From contig CAHJWL010000002.1 in NCBI GenBank assembly GCA_903642235.1, positions 1-64,000 on the forward strand: DNA of 64,000 nt, in the 5' to 3' direction. The first letter of the stretch is position 1. Each line of letters opens with the position of its first letter. Source of the stretch: Acidobacteriaceae bacterium. GTDB taxonomy: Bacteria > Acidobacteriota > Terriglobia > Terriglobales > Acidobacteriaceae. Made by a program: the position numbers and the translations under genes. Below, in pieces: positions 60,546 through 64,000 of the stretch. The notes under the pieces were generated by a model. That model made no database searches, had not been told where the DNA came from, and saw nothing but the letters and a program-made list of their open reading frames with translations.

Positions 60546-61775
60546 CTATAGAGCCATGGCCGGCAAGATTCCCTGAATAAGCTCCGGCTGTGGAACTGTC
60601 TCGAGTGTTCTTTTCAACTGCCCACATGCCGCATAAATGTCTCGTCCACGCGGCTTGCGGACATACGTGGGCAGGCCATTCGTCACCAGCGTCTGCTGGA
60701 ATCGGCTTACATCCTCTGGATCAGGCTGCCTGTAGGCGATTCCCGGACCTGGGTTCCAGACGATAAGGTTCACCTTTGCCCGCCGCCCACCCAACAAGGC
60801 AAGAACCTCGCGCGCATGCTGCGGCTGATCGTTAATTCCACCAAGCAGCACATATTCGAAGGTCACCCACTCCCGCGTTCGCAGCGGCAGCGTCTCACAT
60901 GCCGCGAGCAGAGCCGCAATGTTCCACTTGCGCGTGATCGGCATGATCTGCTCCCGTACGCCGTCGTTTGACGCGTTCAGTGACAACGCTAGCTTCGGCC
61001 GGATCGCCTCCATCGCAAATCTGCGGATCGCCGGTTCAATCCCTGAGGTCGATACCGTCATGCGCGACTCTGGAATACCAACTCCCATCACCAGCAGCCT
61101 CACAGCCGTCATGAAATGGTCGTAGTTCAGAAGCGGCTCACCCTGTCCCATGAAGACAAGATTGATCCGTGCCGGATTATTATTTCCTCGTGCACTTGCC
61201 AGCTTCACTCCGTGCCGATTCAGCACTGCCGCTACCTGTCCGGCGATCTCCCCAGCCGTCAGATTTCTCCGGATGCCCAGCTTTGCGGTCAGACAAAACT
61301 GGCAGTTCACCGCGCATCCGACCTGCGACGAGACACAGATGGTTGAACGCCGAAAGCTCGCTGCAGCTATCTCGCTGATATGCGAGCTGTCCTCAGGCTC
61401 CTCCTCGAGAGCTGCTTCCGTCCCATCCCCGCGCTCTCCGCCGTCACCCTCCGGCATCCACACCGTCTCTACCGTTTCGCCGTCTGCCAGCCGCACCAGA
61501 TAGCGCTCTGTCCCGTCCACCGATAGCGCCGTTGATGACAGCACAGGAAGTTCTACTGTGTGCGTCTTTCCGATGCGCTCTCGCAGCGTTGCCGGCAATG
61601 TTGAGATCTCATCAAGTGAGCTTACCCGCTGCTTATAGAGCGCGTCGTAGAGCTGCCGTGCGCGATAGGGCTTTTCTCCAAGACCGGCCATCAAGTCCGT
61701 AAGGTCAGGCAAGTCCAAGCCAAAGAGTGCCTGAAGCGTCAGCGGGACCATCGAAGAGGAAGAAAGTGTGGACAT
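60546..61775 (-). CDS. rlmN: 23S rRNA (adenine2503-C2)-methyltransferase / tRNA methyltransferase RlmN
   Basis: 409 residues. Radical-SAM Cys C154, C158 and C161 (QVGCAVNCQFC), C147 in STICVSSQVG (the E. coli C118 equivalent) and the methyl-carrying Cys at C384 in YAACGQLKR. Methylates A2503 of 23S rRNA and A37 of some tRNAs. Compared with the usual RlmN there is an acidic, Gly/Glu-rich insertion at about 109-139, just before the radical-SAM barrel. ATG 61751 is a possible shorter start. Divergent from the M16 protease gene over 113 bp. Confidence 0.95.
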   Translation of the reverse strand: MSTLSSSSMVPLTLQALFGLDLPDLTDLMAGLGEKPYRARQLYDALYKQRVSSLDEISTLPATLRERIGKTHTVELPVLSSTALSVDGTERYLVRLADGETVETVWMPEGDGGERGDGTEAALEEEPEDSSHISEIAAASFRRSTICVSSQVGCAVNCQFCLTAKLGIRRNLTAGEIAGQVAAVLNRHGVKLASARGNNNPARINLVFMGQGEPLLNYDHFMTAVRLLVMGVGIPESRMTVSTSGIEPAIRRFAMEAIRPKLALSLNASNDGVREQIMPITRKWNIAALLAACETLPLRTREWVTFEYVLLGGINDQPQHAREVLALLGGRRAKVNLIVWNPGPGIAYRQPDPEDVSRFQQTLVTNGLPTYVRKPRGRDIYAACGQLKRTLETVPQPELIQGILPAMAL

Positions 61776-61888
61776 GTGTTGAGCGGCTTATCCGTCATTT
61801 GGTAGTTTATCGCGTGGGTTGGCTGCATGGCACACGAGGGCCTGCCAAGACGACACACCCCTGTGAAAGAATAGTGGGAAGGAGTTTC

Positions 61889-63223
61889 ATGTCCGCTTCG
61901 GCTTCCCCCATCGATACGCTCAGCCCTGAAGGACGCGTCGTCCGCTCTACAACTCGAAATATTCGCCGAACCGTGCTGCCCAATGGCATGCTGGTCCTCA
62001 CAGAGCGAATGAGCCACGTCAACAGTCTTTCGATGGGTGTTTGGATCAACAGCGGTTCGCGGGATGAACTGCCAGCCCGTAACGGCATCTCCCACTTTGT
62101 CGAACACATGGTCTTCAAGGGCACCACGTCCCGTTCCGCTCAGCAGATCGCGCGCGAGGTCGACAGCATGGGAGGCAATCTCGATGCGTTTACCAGCAAG
62201 GAAAATGTCTGCTTCAGCATCAAGGTTCTTGAGGAGAAAGCCGAGCCAGCGCTGGATGTTCTCTCCGATCTCGTGCTTCATCCCACCTTCACTGCAGACG
62301 ATGTCATCCGCGAGCAGGGTGTCATTCTCGAAGAGATCAAAATGGATGAGGACAATCCTGACTACCTAGTCAACGAGGTTTTTACTCAGAAGTTCTGGAA
62401 GGGTGACTCTCTGGGACGTCCCATTCTTGGCACCGCCGAGACCGTTTCCAGCTTCAATCAGGAGATCCTCTTCCACGAGCACGCTCGCCGCTTCGCGCCG
62501 CAAACCATGGTCTTTTCTGCTGCCGGCGATCTCGAGCACGACGCTTTTGTCGAACGTGTCGAGCGCCGCTTTGGTTCCGTTTCCCCGCATCTCGATCCAC
62601 TCATGGCCAGCCACACGCCTCCCGTGGCCAGGCCGCACATCACTCTCAAACGCAAGCGCTCGCTCGAGCAGGTGCAGATCTGCCTTGGTGTTCCCGCCCC
62701 GCCCGTCAACGACCCTAGACGTTACGGTCTGTATCTGATGAATACCATCCTTGGTGGAGGCATGAGTTCCCGCCTCTTTCAGACCATCCGTGAAGATCGT
62801 GGACTGGCTTACTCCATCTACTCGGAGATGAGCCCGTTCCGCGATACAGGTTCATTGTGCGTCTATGCCGGGGCTTCCGTCGAAAAGTCTCGTGAGGTTG
62901 TTCAGCTTACCCTCAAAGAGCTGAAGCGTCTCACCTCTGAGGCGATACCCAAACCCGAACTGGACCGGGCCAAGGACCAGCTTCGCAGCAACATTGTGAT
63001 GGGTCTCGAAAGCTCAGGCAGCCGCATGGCGAATCTGGCGCGGCAGCAGATGTACTACGGTCGCTTCTTTGGCGTTGACGAGATTGTGGCCGATGTAGAC
63101 CGTGTCACAACGGAGGAAATCCAGGCACTCGCGCAGGAGTTGTTTCAACCGGAAAAGCTGGCGTTGACCATGCTTGGCAATCTCGGTGCAATGAGAGTCG
63201 ATCGAGCCGACCTCGTGGCATAG
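61889..63223 (+). CDS. M16-family zinc protease (processing-peptidase-like)
   Basis: 444 residues from ATG 61889, preceded by GGAAGGAG at a good distance; an upstream in-frame start would overlap rlmN. Inverted zinc motif H69-F-V-E72-H73 (ISHFVEHMVFKGT) in the N-terminal half; the C-terminal half has the R/Y pair region GLAYSIYSEMSPF. The 50-kDa M16B type cuts short peptides or presequences, probably in the cytoplasm since no signal peptide is seen. Followed at 73 nt by the pilin gene. Confidence 0.93.
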   Translation: MSASASPIDTLSPEGRVVRSTTRNIRRTVLPNGMLVLTERMSHVNSLSMGVWINSGSRDELPARNGISHFVEHMVFKGTTSRSAQQIAREVDSMGGNLDAFTSKENVCFSIKVLEEKAEPALDVLSDLVLHPTFTADDVIREQGVILEEIKMDEDNPDYLVNEVFTQKFWKGDSLGRPILGTAETVSSFNQEILFHEHARRFAPQTMVFSAAGDLEHDAFVERVERRFGSVSPHLDPLMASHTPPVARPHITLKRKRSLEQVQICLGVPAPPVNDPRRYGLYLMNTILGGGMSSRLFQTIREDRGLAYSIYSEMSPFRDTGSLCVYAGASVEKSREVVQLTLKELKRLTSEAIPKPELDRAKDQLRSNIVMGLESSGSRMANLARQQMYYGRFFGVDEIVADVDRVTTEEIQALAQELFQPEKLALTMLGNLGAMRVDRADLVA

Positions 63224-63296
63224 AGCACTGCACCCTGCGGTACTCTGTTCGAACATGAAGTGCATCACTTACATATCAGGTAAAAGGGATAGATCG

Positions 63297-63806
63297 ATGA
63301 GCAAAGGCAGAAAGAAGTCGAATGCTGAAGAAGGCTTTACGCTGATTGAGTTGCTGATTGTTATGTCTGTCATGCTGATCCTTATGACCCTGGCTGTGCC
63401 GCAACTCTTGAAGCTTCGTAAACAGGCAAACGAGACCAGTGCCATCCAATCCGTCCGTACCATTGCGCAGGCGGAGTTACAGTACAACTCGGCTTACCCG
63501 GCAAACGGGTTTGCTTGTGCTCTCGCGAACCTTGGTGGAGATCCCAAGTCTGGTGCGCCCACCGCGCAGGCCGCCCAGTTAATTGAGCCTGCCCTTAGCA
63601 CAGGTCAGAAATCCGGTTACACCTTCGGCATCACTAACTGCACCAAGGTGACGGTAAACAACCAGGACATGTATACCTCCTTTGAGATCACGGCCGTTCC
63701 ACAGTCTGTCGGCAAGACGGGCGATGCAGGGTTTTGCTCGGACGAAAACAACACCATCCGTAAGGATCCCCAGGGTTCTACCAGCTGCACTCAACCCATC
63801 CAGTGA
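63297..63806 (+). CDS. Type IV pilin-like (prepilin) protein
   Basis: 169 residues from ATG 63297 (AAAGGGAT upstream). A 13-residue basic leader ends at Gly and is followed by FTLIELLIVMSVMLILM, the class III signal cut by prepilin peptidase between G and F, with Glu5 of the mature protein in place. The C-terminal half is a pilin/pseudopilin globular part with four Cys that may form two disulfides (FACALAN, TNCTK, GFCSDE, TSCTQ). It may be a pilus subunit or minor pseudopilin of a type II secretion system. The stop overlaps the next ATG (TGATG). Confidence 0.88.
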   Translation: MSKGRKKSNAEEGFTLIELLIVMSVMLILMTLAVPQLLKLRKQANETSAIQSVRTIAQAELQYNSAYPANGFACALANLGGDPKSGAPTAQAAQLIEPALSTGQKSGYTFGITNCTKVTVNNQDMYTSFEITAVPQSVGKTGDAGFCSDENNTIRKDPQGSTSCTQPIQ

Positions 63807-64000
63807 TGCATTGGCGTAAACGCACCTCAATAGCCAGTGCTCTTGCACTGGCTATGCTGCTTTCACGATTGCTGAGCTCGCAGAGTGCAGCGCTTTCAGC
63901 TACAGACGCGGCTGTTTTGAAGTCAGTCGACACCCACTATAACCATCTGCATTCCCTTCGAACTGCATTTACTGAGACGTATGACGGTCTCGGAATGCAC
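63806..64000 (+). CDS. lolA: LolA-like outer-membrane lipoprotein carrier (3'-truncated by window edge)
   Basis: 65 residues are visible from ATG 63806, which overlaps the pilin stop by one base. A signal peptide (basic start, IASALALAMLLSRLL, cut near SSQSA) leads into VDTHYNHLHSLRTAFTETYDG, which matches the start of LolA-type carriers (a helix with a conserved aromatic pair followed by L-x-x-F). It would shuttle lipoproteins from the LolCDE complex to the outer membrane. Identification rests on this short part only. Confidence 0.65.
   Translation, partial: MHWRKRTSIASALALAMLLSRLLSSQSAALSATDAAVLKSVDTHYNHLHSLRTAFTETYDGLGMH

Overview
The window looks like a chromosomal segment of an acidobacterium of the Terriglobia type (Edaphobacter/Granulicella/Terriglobus relatives). 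This is inferred from gene content, since no rRNA is present: bacillithiol synthesis (BshA), futalosine-type menaquinone synthesis (MqnE), a hopanoid-associated HpnK, the Gram-negative envelope genes (porin, OmpA-like protein, LolA, GT9), and a moderately high GC content. I see no insertion sequence, integrase, phage gene or CRISPR array.

Layout. 1-3.2 kb: the tail of an unknown Pro-rich protein, then a minus-strand, AT-richer cassette of HD phosphohydrolase, YwgA-like protein and PD-(D/E)XK protein behind a near-consensus promoter whose -35 box lies inside a palindrome. 3.3-12.5 kb: aldo/keto reductase, Nei glycosylase overlapping the giant helicase Lhr, and cdd-deoA for pyrimidine nucleoside salvage. 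12.8-14.1 kb: a small membrane protein and PhoU. 14.2-21.9 kb: a minus-strand amino-sugar operon of GH20 hexosaminidase, nagA and a 1429-residue protein joining a sodium:solute symporter, a serine hydrolase and a NamZ-type exo-muramidase. 22.1-25.6 kb: a coiled-coil porin and uxaC. 25.8-29.0 kb: a nirA/siroheme synthesis operon. tRNA-Val follows at 29.3 kb. 29.5-33.1 kb: hpnK-bshA and a LytS-like kinase. 33.2-37.7 kb: ribA, then a P-loop protein, an osmoprotectant ABC transporter and a DinB protein in one minus-strand run. 37.8-41.4 kb: gapA-ridA-pgk-tpiA. 41.7-45.8 kb: an atypical class A serine hydrolase with lepB, divergent from murQ and murA. 45.9-51.8 kb: mqnE, a secreted Asp-box protein, an OmpA-like protein and a lone nuoB. 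52-56.5 kb: amtB-glnB-glnD nitrogen operon. 56.7-64 kb: GT9, DUF4254, TPR, yvcK, rlmN, M16 protease, a type IV pilin-like protein and the start of lolA.

Two themes link the genes. First, cell-wall sugar turnover: the symporter-hydrolase-NamZ fusion, GH20 and NagA could strip, import and process wall fragments, while MurQ, MurA and YvcK (both elsewhere in the window) join recycling to new wall synthesis. Second, several genes with no Shine-Dalgarno sequence (hpnK, ribA, murA, tpiA, nuoB, mqnE, GH20) carry a -10-like hexamer ending 6-7 nt before the ATG, which points to leaderless transcripts. The best candidates for something undescribed are the triple fusion and the HD/YwgA/PD-(D/E)XK cassette.
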